DNA of 25,929 bases from a virus: positions 1 through 25,929 of the IMG/VR virus record IMGVR_UViG_3300009606_001525, one strand, 5' to 3'. The notes beneath the pieces were generated by a model. The model worked only from the letters and a program-made list of their open reading frames with translations, was not told where the DNA came from and did no database searches. How positions within the stretch are numbered: the first letter of the stretch is position 1; each line of letters starts with the position of its first letter. Position numbers and translations under genes: made by a program. This document shows positions 9,390 to 17,070 of this stretch, one piece after another.

Positions 9390-10049
9390 TTAGTTTACTT
9401 TGGTTATGTTAATCGGAATAGTAATTCTTGCTCCACTATCTCTACCTATTATGGTTACAGTACTAGTTAAAGTATTACTTGATGATCCGTATAATGTATT
9501 TAATGTAGTAGCGGATAAATTAATAGATGTTCCTATAACTGTTTTGGATACGTTTGTTCCAAGTGTAGTTGTTTGATTTAATCTTTCTGCTTCTGCAGAG
9601 TTGATGCCAACTCCGGAAAAATTAGATAGTAGTCTAACATCTGCTATAGTTACTGTATAACCGCTTGATTCATATGCCTGGGAAGTTCCTAAGAAGTTTA
9701 AGGTCTGTGGAGTTATAGTTAAAGATGCTCCTTGCTTAAGCGTAATAGATGCAAAACCTGCTTCTAAAATAGGTAACTTAGCTGTACCTCTAGGAAGAGT
9801 TGTAAGTTTGTATTTCATTACTTGATTTTCATCTGGAAATGCTTCTAGTAGCGGCATGTTTTCGATTGCTTCGCCATAGTATGCTGAACCAGAAGGGTGA
9901 GATGTATTGTATAGAGTGTAATCTATTTCATCATCTGCTAATGCAAATTGTGTAATACGGAAAGAACCGTCGCCTCTTGCAAGAAGTTCCCTTCCTTTTT
10001 TTGTTAAGATTGCGTCAACTGTGACGACTGAGTTATTTAGGTATCCCAT
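9390..10049 (-). CDS. Conserved small virion structural protein with Ig-like C-terminus
   Basis: A 219-residue protein. The N-terminal half (GYLNNSVVTVDAILTKKGRE, ITQFALADDEIDYTLYN) matches a family I know from T4-like marine phages, usually annotated only as virion structural protein. Residues from about 130 on are Thr/Ser/Ile-rich beta sequence, with GRDSGARITIPINI near the end. This resembles an Ig-like fold, though that is inferred from composition and pattern. It is the first gene of the run 10049 to 5692 and has a candidate late promoter 14 bases before its ATG. The leader before the ATG is A-rich without a Shine-Dalgarno sequence. Confidence 0.75.
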   Translation of the reverse strand: MGYLNNSVVTVDAILTKKGRELLARGDGSFRITQFALADDEIDYTLYNTSHPSGSAYYGEAIENMPLLEAFPDENQVMKYKLTTLPRGTAKLPILEAGFASITLKQGASLTITPQTLNFLGTSQAYESSGYTVTIADVRLLSNFSGVGINSAEAERLNQTTTLGTNVSKTVIGTSINLSATTLNTLYGSSSNTLTSTVTIIGRDSGARITIPINITKVN

Positions 10050-10063
10050 TTTTTAACTTTTTA

Positions 10064-10076
10064 TTTATTATAAATA
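10064..10076 (-). promoter_or_regulatory. Candidate late promoter
   Basis: TATTTATAATAAA on the minus strand in a 43-base gap, identical to the copies at 5666-5678 and 11821-11833. It lies 14 bases before the start of the 219-residue structural gene and would head the unit that includes the gp12-like fibre. Confidence 0.5.
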
Positions 10077-10092
10077 TATTGTTTTAAGCTTT

Positions 10093-11691
10093 TTATACTG
10101 TACATGTTGTACTTAATTGAATTACGTAACCTGATTGGCTTGTTTTAAGCACTGTTCTATTGTCTTTAACCCAGATTTTTTTCTCAGTTAATGCTATTAA
10201 CCTATTCCCTTCGAGTTTAAATATTCTAGTATCCGAAAATCTAGAAACTGATGCATTAGCGGCGAAGGTGTAGTTAGATGATAGGGAGTTATAATCCCTA
10301 GTTACTATTATCTCCATAACGCCGAAATTGCTTGTTGTTTGTGCTTGAACCACTTGTACTATTTCAGAGTTAGTATTGTCTGTTATATTTAAAACATCTC
10401 CAGGTTTTATTGTTTGGAATATGCTAATATTATCAAGAGCGAGATTAAATACTGTATCTGTAGATGATGTTAATACTTCTGAAGCATGTATCACCCCTAG
10501 TGTTTCTGCATTTGCTCCAGGAGAATCGTCTGTTCCTATAAATAAAAAATCTTCTATTTGCCTGTCTGAAAGAGATTGACTACATATAAAGTTATCACTT
10601 TCTTCTAATCTATACACAGCAGCACTAAAAGGTTGAGCAGTAATAGCTGGTTCTATACCGGAGTAGTCTCCAGAGGTTGTTTTAGTACCCCTGTATCTTG
10701 CGTTAACGATACCGGTTGATGTATAGTTTGAATCCTGAACAGGAGCTTTGGGAGCGTAAGGTATTGCTTCTTCATCAGGGTCCCTATGCACATTAATCTT
10801 TATAAAATCATCAGACTGGGGATTGTTTTTTAATATCGAAGTTGTTGTAATAGTCTGGGAAACATCACTGCTTGCTGTAATCGTGTTTACTTGTTCGAGT
10901 CTAATGTAAATAGTACCTCCATATGAACCTGATGGTATTCTTAGGGATACGCCTGAAGTGCTTGGAGTAAATGTTCTAGATACTACGATTCCGTTTTCAT
11001 ATAATTGTTCTGCTAAAAACATAGTATTATTCTGTCCAGAGCTTGTATTGAAATCTGCATTAGATGATAGTTTTAGATTTAAAGAGCTAGATACTTTTAA
11101 TATACCATCGTTTTCTAAAAAGAGTTTTGATACACTTACAACAGGTTTTTGTGGAAATCCTATTGCTGCGTTAAGTTCTTGTGGGCCAACTCTAAAAGTA
11201 AAATCTTCATCATCCTTTATTGATATAGCAGATGATGTTAAAAACCCTAAGCTGTTTCCTTGGGCTGTTGCAAGTAAGGTATAGCCTATATTTTCAGCAG
11301 AATCACTTGTGTTTCCATCTCCATTTATATACTCTAAACCACTTACTGTTAATGTACCTATACCTGCGACTGCATTATAATTAGTAGGTTTTGTTTGTCC
11401 TCCGGATCTATCTACATCGTATCTTATATAAGATCTTCTTGTCTTTTCTGCGTTGCTTATAGTAGCATTGTAGTCGTTATAAAAGAATGTTTCTGTAAGG
11501 TATGGTGCAATAGCTATAGATGAATTTACGCTACCAGATAAGGTATTTACAGTTATATCGTCTACATCTAAAAAATGATATCCGCTTTTCTGTTTTATAG
11601 AGTTAATTACAAGTTCAACATTTTGTCCAGAAGCACTCAACGGTAATGTTATCGTATCTAGTTCAGTTAAAGATACAGATATCATCTCCAT
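10093..11691 (-). CDS. Virion structural protein, main part (5' end in another frame)
   Basis: A 532-residue reading frame between the giant Hint-bearing protein and the small structural gene. It is beta-rich, with blocks such as RRSYIRYDVDRSGG (early), ARYRGTKTTSGDYSGI (middle) and FKLEGNRLIALTEKKIWVKD (end). I recognise no enzyme motif, and position and composition suggest a tail or baseplate component. Its apparent start (MEMISVSLTEL) is doubtful: a good 50-codon reading frame starting at 11815 overlaps it, is directly downstream of a candidate promoter, and would join it smoothly by a +1 shift around 11680. The joined product would read SDVDKDGD followed by ISVSLTELDTITL, about 570 residues in total. 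The real gene is therefore probably 11815-10093, carrying a sequencing error, a genuine mutation or a programmed frameshift. Confidence 0.75.
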   Translation of the reverse strand: MEMISVSLTELDTITLPLSASGQNVELVINSIKQKSGYHFLDVDDITVNTLSGSVNSSIAIAPYLTETFFYNDYNATISNAEKTRRSYIRYDVDRSGGQTKPTNYNAVAGIGTLTVSGLEYINGDGNTSDSAENIGYTLLATAQGNSLGFLTSSAISIKDDEDFTFRVGPQELNAAIGFPQKPVVSVSKLFLENDGILKVSSSLNLKLSSNADFNTSSGQNNTMFLAEQLYENGIVVSRTFTPSTSGVSLRIPSGSYGGTIYIRLEQVNTITASSDVSQTITTTSILKNNPQSDDFIKINVHRDPDEEAIPYAPKAPVQDSNYTSTGIVNARYRGTKTTSGDYSGIEPAITAQPFSAAVYRLEESDNFICSQSLSDRQIEDFLFIGTDDSPGANAETLGVIHASEVLTSSTDTVFNLALDNISIFQTIKPGDVLNITDNTNSEIVQVVQAQTTSNFGVMEIIVTRDYNSLSSNYTFAANASVSRFSDTRIFKLEGNRLIALTEKKIWVKDNRTVLKTSQSGYVIQLSTTCTV

Positions 11692-11815
11692 CTTTATCTA
11701 CATCAGATACCGTTATAGCTTTGACTACATCTTTGTTATTAATAGTCTGATAAAATACTCTTATAGAGCCGCTATCTGGTGCTTGGTTGGCAAATGTTCC
11801 TGGTGCTACTGACAT
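11663..11815 (-). CDS. 5' fragment of the preceding structural gene (+1 frame)
   Basis: Fifty codons from ATG to TGA, starting MSVAPGTFANQAPDSGSIRV and ending in VSDVDKDGDDICIFN. The first 43 or so residues look like a normal protein start, while the last few, read past the presumed shift, do not. It overlaps the 532-residue frame by 29 bases, and the candidate promoter at 11821-11833 lies 5 bases before its ATG. It most likely encodes the true N-terminus of that protein rather than a separate peptide. Confidence 0.65.
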   Translation of the reverse strand: MSVAPGTFANQAPDSGSIRVFYQTINNKDVVKAITVSDVDKDGDDICIFN

Positions 11816-11820
11816 ATACT

Positions 11821-11833
11821 TTTATTATAAATA
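11821..11833 (-). promoter_or_regulatory. Candidate late promoter
   Basis: TATTTATAATAAA on the minus strand, identical to the copies at 5666-5678 and 10064-10076, in a 37-base gap after the 1398-residue gene. It ends 5 bases before the ATG at 11815, which implies a very short or absent 5' leader if it is the -10 element. It supports 11815, not 11691, as the real gene start. Confidence 0.5.
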
Positions 11834-11852
11834 GTTTTAGGCTAATTTTTTA

Positions 11853-14800
11853 TTACAATATACCTTTCGTGTTATGTGATAGTATTCCATTAGATATGTA
11901 TGTTTTTGCAAATTCGACTGTAAGTTTAATTACATCGCCAGCTTCGTATTCTTCTGTTTTTATATAAGGCATCCCTGTAAGTATATCTCCGTCTTTTAGT
12001 TGATCTGCATCTACATATTGAGATCTACTATCAACGTAAAACCTATGTCGAGGTGATACTACAATTTCTTCATCTCCTATAAATACCTTTATCCGTTTAC
12101 TTGTAATTACCTTCTTTTCAGATACCCTAGCATTTATCCATTCTAGCGAGCTTTCTTGCTGTGTTCTTATTTCATCTCCAACATCTACTATTCTTGCTAG
12201 TTTTTCAGACCCATCGCTCATTAATATTTTAACAAAAGGTGCAACACATCCTCCTCCGCCACCACCGCCACCGCTAGATGGTGCTGATTGGTATATAGAA
12301 AAATTATCAACAGAATTACCTCCAATGTTTAAATACAAAATTGCCCATCTACCTGAACTAGTATTGTTCTGTTGTATACTAATAGGTACAGAACTATCAT
12401 TACCGGTTCCGCTACTTTGACCGAGGCTAACATGATAATGTGATTCTGATATTCCCCAGGATGTTCCTGGTGCTACATCGCGTACTCTTAGGTAAACTGT
12501 TTGTGCGGCAGATGTAATAGTCATTGAATTAATGTAGTTTGCATGATCTAATATACCTGTTACATTATTATAGGAAACAGTATCTGTTACAGATGCTCCT
12601 GGATTGCCTGCTGTGTCGTATAAGATTGCTGTTACAGTTAATGTTCCTGATTGTAAGTTGTGATTGAACTCTGATATTGAAATATCTTTAGTAGGGGAAT
12701 CATTTAAAGTGTTAGAAAACGCACTATTAGCTGTGTATGTAGTTCCGCCACCTGTAGACGATATACTTATAGAAGCACTACCTGCTTCACCGTTGGCTAT
12801 ACCAGCTATTCTTACATAAAAATATCCGTTCGTATATTGACTTGCTGCTGTGTTGAATAAAGCGTTTGATTTAAAGTCCACACTGTACCCTGTTGGGGCT
12901 ACAATATCTTTTAGGCTAGCTGTTAAGCTATTTGAAGTTGCTCCAGCGGTATAGATAGTAGCCGGTAATCCCACATTACCTGCTTGATCTACTAATTTCA
13001 CATTCAGTAGTACATTTGCTCCGTCTGCTATATCTGTTGTATTCATTGCAACACTCATAGTAGAGTGGTATATAGTCCCAGTGCTATAGGCTACTTCAGA
13101 TGAATCACTCTCTAGTGAAGCTGTTGCTTGATATGTTTCACCGAAATTTCCTCCTACTATAGTGAAAGGTACTGCTGTATAATTGGTTGAATTAATGTAT
13201 TTAGTGTTCCATACAGCTTTATAACCAGAAGGAGCAGTGTTATCGAAATCACTACAAGGTACAATTTCTCCTACATAGCCGGCGTTTCCACCTGCTGAAC
13301 CTGATATTCTAGCGGTAGTACTATTACCTAATTTATACCACTTATCTCCGGTAGAACCTACAAAGGTTGAAGTTCCAGCAATATCTGTAAAAACATATGA
13401 CCCTATGGTTGCAGGGTAACTTCCTGTGTCATTGTGGTATAATGTGTCATTAGTTGTAGAGGAAAGCCCACATGAAGCAGTTGACGTATTAGAAGGTGCA
13501 TCTTTATCTAACAAAAATGAAGTATATACAGCAGAAGAACCTTCGTCTATCTTTACTATATCGTAATTCAAAGCCGGTACATTTACCTGTTTGAATTTAT
13601 TCAATCTATTTAGTTCTCCGTCTGTTACCTCTATCACACTTCCACTGAGTTCACCGTTAATTTTTGGTGATTCATCATCTACTGGTTTTTGAGTTGATCC
13701 TTGTAGGGTGTTGAGAGTTTCTGTATAAGTTGTTGTTTTAAAGTTTGATGGTAGTGTGTCATATGCTCCTCCGTCAGATCCGGTAGTTTCAACCATATCT
13801 ATACTAGCGCTATATTCTGGTCTAGTACCTGAAAGTTTAGGTGATTTTACCTTAGAGCGATTTAAAACGTGAGGTTTAATAATTATACCTGTATCTAAGG
13901 TAGCTGTTGCAGGAACAAAGTCCTTTATCATTTTAAACAGCACATTATCGTAGAATTTAAGTATCCTTATGAAATCGTTAAGTTCTGTTTTTTCTACTGA
14001 GTTATGTAGTACTCGGTGAGCTTCTTTCATTAAATCAAAATACTGACTTTCTGTTTCCTCTCTTGGATCTCCAATATAGTCGTCTATATTGAAAGTGCTT
14101 GGGAGTTGCTCGAATATGTACTTATTAATACTTGTAGCTGGTGAAAAACCGACTTCTAGTCTATGAATATCAGGCGTTCTAGAGGATTCTGATTTTTGAA
14201 TGGAAGTGCTCTTTGTTAAAACTCTACCTGCAGATCCACTTGCTCTTGTTTCTACTCTTACTTTATCTACTCTTAGATCTGTTCCATTTTGAGAATCAGG
14301 TGTTATAGACCCGTCTACCCCGAAGAATTTTTCAGAACCTATTACATTTCCTCCATATTCGTTAACAGAAAGAAATTCAGATGGTATACCGAAACAGTTG
14401 ATAAGCGCTCTTAGTCCTCTTTCGGTACCTTTTGTTTTAAGTAGGTAAGGAAGGTTATGATATATTCTCTTATATAATTCACCTTCGTATTCTTTTCTAG
14501 CTATAGGTTGTAAATCTGTCTGAATGCCTGGTACTTGTGTAAAAGTATTCACTACTTCTCCGCTGCTTCCGCTATCATATGTATCAGCTACTAAGTACTT
14601 AAATAAATCGTTTGCTCCTTCTTTAGAGTTATAGAGTTTAGTACCAAATGAACTAAGTACCTCTCTAACTAAATCTTTAGATATACCTACATTAAGTCTA
14701 TTATCGTTATTATATTTATCGGTAATAGCTTTTGTATATACCCATAAATTATCAAAATGCTGTCCGATCATATTAACAAAAAGAGCAGCATTACTGTTAT

Positions 14801-16049
14801 TACTATCTTCTGCTATATAAGAAGGCAGTGTATTGGTTAGTACGTCGTAATTAGAGGTGTCGTAATTAGAAGCACTTATTAGTTGATTAGCGTACCAGGA
14901 TATTGAATCGGAAGATGTTGTGTGTAAGTTAACATATGGTTTAGTAGAGTTCGATTTTGGCCAGCAATTCGATCCGCTATTAAAGTATAAGTCTTTCTCG
15001 TAGTGATCAAAATTCTCTACTACTCCATTTATCAACCTATCAAAGTGTGCTACACTGCCTGAGTTATTAGCAGAATTAGTTATTGCGTTTTTACTGCTAT
15101 CGTATGTTTGCAGTAATTCAACTTTATATTTAAAGTTTTTTAGCCTTTCTTGGGCAGAAGAAAAATGTATAAAGTTTTCATAGTCTGAGTAGTCTATATT
15201 TACTTTAACGCTTTTATCTTTAATGTATGAGTAAATTTCTCTATTTGTATTAGCATTTGAATAACTAAACAACTCATCGTAATTAAGGTACTCTGTTGGT
15301 GTTGGGTTGTTATTATCTAACTCTATGTCAAAATTTGCTCCTCTTAGTTTAGGATTAGTATCTGGTTCATCTTCTATTTCTACCTGTACCTCTACTACTA
15401 TTGAATCACTAACCTTTTCAACTAATTGAACTTGATGTTTTATGTCAAAAGTTTTAGGAAGAGGTTCGTACAACTTTAAAGCTACTGTGTATTTATCTTC
15501 TAATTCATATACGTCTACATTAGTTACAATATATAAATCATTATCCCCCAAATTTAACCAGTACTCATCAAAGTAAGACTTACTATTGATATTTGCTTTT
15601 AACTGTTCTGTTTTAGTAATTAATGTATTTACATCAATATCATCAGTGTACAAAAGTACTTCTTTTCTATCTTGAGATATTGTGTTTATGAAAAGAGGTT
15701 GCTTACTATCTGTTTGAGAGTAGAGATCGTTTAGAAAATGATAAACTATTTTATGATCTACTCCGGTAAAGCCGTTATCTATAGAAAGCTGTTCGGGTTT
15801 TAAATCTAGGTTTGTTACATTTCCCTCTGCGTCTATCTCTACATTAGTTGTTGGCTCGTGATTATATAAAGAAAATATCTTCTTATTATTTAGAGAATAA
15901 AAGTGCGTTTCAATATAATGACGGTCTGCTCTGAAGTTTTTATTGACTTGATAGTTATCTATTAAATTGATATCACTTTGAGAAAAGTTTTCATTTTCCG
16001 GTATTGAATCATAGTCTCTATCTAGTAAGGTATATGTTACTTTTGCCAT
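11853..16049 (-). CDS. Large tail/baseplate protein with Ig-like, BACON-like and C-terminal Hint domains
   Basis: A 1398-residue protein. Residues 1 to about 800 look like a phage structural core. Near 523-568, YKRIYHNLPYLLKTKGTERG followed by LRALINCFGIPSEF recalls tail proteins of the P2 gpI type. About 850-930 is a small Cys-flanked module (LYHNDTGSYPATIGSYVF). About 935-1025 and 1045-1160 are two Ig-like repeats ending in DQAGNVG and DTAGNPG. About 1167-1257 is BACON-like (SWGIS, HVSLGQSSGTG, GRWAILYLNIGG, FSIYQSA). Then come eight glycines (1260-1267) and a Hint domain (1268-1393) with five residues after it. The gene starts 13 bases after the previous stop, with AAGGGATAAG upstream as a possible weak ribosome site. 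Its position after gp6 and two structural genes suggests a baseplate or fibre-hub part whose C-terminal half projects outward. The Bacteroidota-type domains may bind host glycan, which is inference. Confidence 0.8.
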   Translation of the reverse strand: MAKVTYTLLDRDYDSIPENENFSQSDINLIDNYQVNKNFRADRHYIETHFYSLNNKKIFSLYNHEPTTNVEIDAEGNVTNLDLKPEQLSIDNGFTGVDHKIVYHFLNDLYSQTDSKQPLFINTISQDRKEVLLYTDDIDVNTLITKTEQLKANINSKSYFDEYWLNLGDNDLYIVTNVDVYELEDKYTVALKLYEPLPKTFDIKHQVQLVEKVSDSIVVEVQVEIEDEPDTNPKLRGANFDIELDNNNPTPTEYLNYDELFSYSNANTNREIYSYIKDKSVKVNIDYSDYENFIHFSSAQERLKNFKYKVELLQTYDSSKNAITNSANNSGSVAHFDRLINGVVENFDHYEKDLYFNSGSNCWPKSNSTKPYVNLHTTSSDSISWYANQLISASNYDTSNYDVLTNTLPSYIAEDSNNSNAALFVNMIGQHFDNLWVYTKAITDKYNNDNRLNVGISKDLVREVLSSFGTKLYNSKEGANDLFKYLVADTYDSGSSGEVVNTFTQVPGIQTDLQPIARKEYEGELYKRIYHNLPYLLKTKGTERGLRALINCFGIPSEFLSVNEYGGNVIGSEKFFGVDGSITPDSQNGTDLRVDKVRVETRASGSAGRVLTKSTSIQKSESSRTPDIHRLEVGFSPATSINKYIFEQLPSTFNIDDYIGDPREETESQYFDLMKEAHRVLHNSVEKTELNDFIRILKFYDNVLFKMIKDFVPATATLDTGIIIKPHVLNRSKVKSPKLSGTRPEYSASIDMVETTGSDGGAYDTLPSNFKTTTYTETLNTLQGSTQKPVDDESPKINGELSGSVIEVTDGELNRLNKFKQVNVPALNYDIVKIDEGSSAVYTSFLLDKDAPSNTSTASCGLSSTTNDTLYHNDTGSYPATIGSYVFTDIAGTSTFVGSTGDKWYKLGNSTTARISGSAGGNAGYVGEIVPCSDFDNTAPSGYKAVWNTKYINSTNYTAVPFTIVGGNFGETYQATASLESDSSEVAYSTGTIYHSTMSVAMNTTDIADGANVLLNVKLVDQAGNVGLPATIYTAGATSNSLTASLKDIVAPTGYSVDFKSNALFNTAASQYTNGYFYVRIAGIANGEAGSASISISSTGGGTTYTANSAFSNTLNDSPTKDISISEFNHNLQSGTLTVTAILYDTAGNPGASVTDTVSYNNVTGILDHANYINSMTITSAAQTVYLRVRDVAPGTSWGISESHYHVSLGQSSGTGNDSSVPISIQQNNTSSGRWAILYLNIGGNSVDNFSIYQSAPSSGGGGGGGGCVAPFVKILMSDGSEKLARIVDVGDEIRTQQESSLEWINARVSEKKVITSKRIKVFIGDEEIVVSPRHRFYVDSRSQYVDADQLKDGDILTGMPYIKTEEYEAGDVIKLTVEFAKTYISNGILSHNTKGIL
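11871..12248 (-). other. Intein-like Hint (autoprocessing) domain
   Basis: Residues 1268-1393 of the 1398-residue tail protein. The N-terminal splicing block starts with Cys1268 (CVAPFVKILMSDG, then VDVGDEI). A TxxH-type motif is present as SPRH with His1335. The C-terminal block is YISNGILSHN with His1392 and Asn1393, followed by Thr1394. All residues needed for an N-S acyl shift and Asn cyclisation appear to be present. At 126 residues it is mini-intein sized, with no room for a homing endonuclease. It follows an eight-glycine run and leaves only TKGIL behind it. It could be a bacterial intein-like domain, a mini-intein or another Hint type; activity cannot be judged from sequence alone. 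Confidence 0.85.
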
Positions 16050-16062
16050 TTCTTATCCCTTT

Positions 16063-17070
16063 TTATTTTATTACGTTATAACCTACTCTATCTTCTTTCT
16101 CATCATCTTTATACTCTATAAGTCTCATTCTTACATTCCCTCTAAAGTTACCTAATTCTTCTACAGCTCTAACTATTTCCATTGCATCATACCCTGCTGT
16201 TTCTAGGTTCTCAACTACATATTTCATTGTTAGTCTCCTTGCTTCTGTCCTGTTATCAAAAAGCATTTTAAATCTATATCTTCCATTATACGATCTATCT
16301 CCTGTATCTTCTATTAACCAAGGGTAGTTTTGTAAACCTCTTTTGAATCTATATCCTCCGTAGTCCCACATACCATTACCGGTCCTATGAAATGCTGCAA
16401 TATAGTACTTTTTTTCACTTAGTAGCCTCTTAGCATGATAGTAATCAGTATTTTTCTTATTAAATAAATCTTTTATTTCTTGTATGTATTTATTAGCTTC
16501 CGATGAGCTTTGTGAAGAGGCTGCTTGATCGGCTGCTTCGGCTGCTTCTGCATCTGCTTTGGCTTTTGCGGCTGCTTCAGCTGCTTTATTAGCGGCAGCT
16601 GTTGCTTCTTCAGTTGCTTTATTAGCTAAGGTGTTAGCCATTTCTAATGAGGCTATAGCTGCATTTGCAGTATCTAACTGAGTTCTCAGAAGTGCCATTT
16701 GTTCTCCATCTGCAAAATTGATATCTTCTCCACCTGCTAATTTAGTCTCTAACTCTAATATACGTCTATTACCTTCAAGTAGTTGAGTTCTTAGAGATGC
16801 TATTTCATCTAATAAGGGCTGGATGCTTTCTAATTGCGCATCTATTTTATACAGCTCTGAACTTCTTTCGACTAAGTACTGGTGAGACTGTTCTTCTCCT
16901 TCTATTGGTATGAGTGCATAAAGTTTATCGTATAGCCTGAAGAGTTCTTGAACAGTATCTGGGTCAACAGTAGGGATAGGTTCTTTAAAAAATTTAAACC
17001 TACTATCAATTACACCGTTAAACCCTTTGCGGTCAAAAACAGTCTTTTTTATTTCTACTTTTTTACCCAT
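16063..17070 (-). CDS. Coiled-coil virion structural protein
   Basis: A 335-residue protein. N-terminal residues 1-80 include VFDRKGFNGVIDSRFKFFKE and LYDKLYALIPIEGEEQSHQY, a pattern I associate with structural proteins of marine T4-like phages. About residues 80-150 have heptad-like Leu/Ile spacing, and about 150-200 are Ala/Lys/Glu-rich, together likely a long coiled coil. The C-terminal 140 residues are basic and aromatic (FHRTGNGMWDYGGYRFKRGL) and look folded. The ATG overlaps the end of the preceding gene by 8 bases (ATGGGTAA), implying coupled translation. Its place between gp6 and the giant tail protein suggests a rod-like baseplate or fibre-connector part. No specific T4 counterpart is claimed. 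Confidence 0.75.
   Translation of the reverse strand: MGKKVEIKKTVFDRKGFNGVIDSRFKFFKEPIPTVDPDTVQELFRLYDKLYALIPIEGEEQSHQYLVERSSELYKIDAQLESIQPLLDEIASLRTQLLEGNRRILELETKLAGGEDINFADGEQMALLRTQLDTANAAIASLEMANTLANKATEEATAAANKAAEAAAKAKADAEAAEAADQAASSQSSSEANKYIQEIKDLFNKKNTDYYHAKRLLSEKKYYIAAFHRTGNGMWDYGGYRFKRGLQNYPWLIEDTGDRSYNGRYRFKMLFDNRTEARRLTMKYVVENLETAGYDAMEIVRAVEELGNFRGNVRMRLIEYKDDEKEDRVGYNVIK

Noticed and set aside
10537-10544. Perfect T4 late promoter core TATAAATA on the plus strand
   Set aside because: It lies inside a minus-strand gene, encodes part of FLFIGT, and has no downstream plus-strand gene; likely chance in A+T-rich DNA.
10376-11284. Plus-strand frames of 67 and 108 codons opposite the 532-residue gene
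   Set aside because: Shadows of the opposite-strand coding sequence, with no start signals or recognisable protein features.
11871-12248. Full intein with homing endonuclease
   Set aside because: Only 126 residues separate the first Cys and the last Asn, and no LAGLIDADG or HNH motif is present.
16500-16630. Ala-rich stretch in the 335-residue protein as a repeat element
   Set aside because: It is a coding low-complexity coiled-coil segment with no DNA-level repeat structure beyond codon bias.
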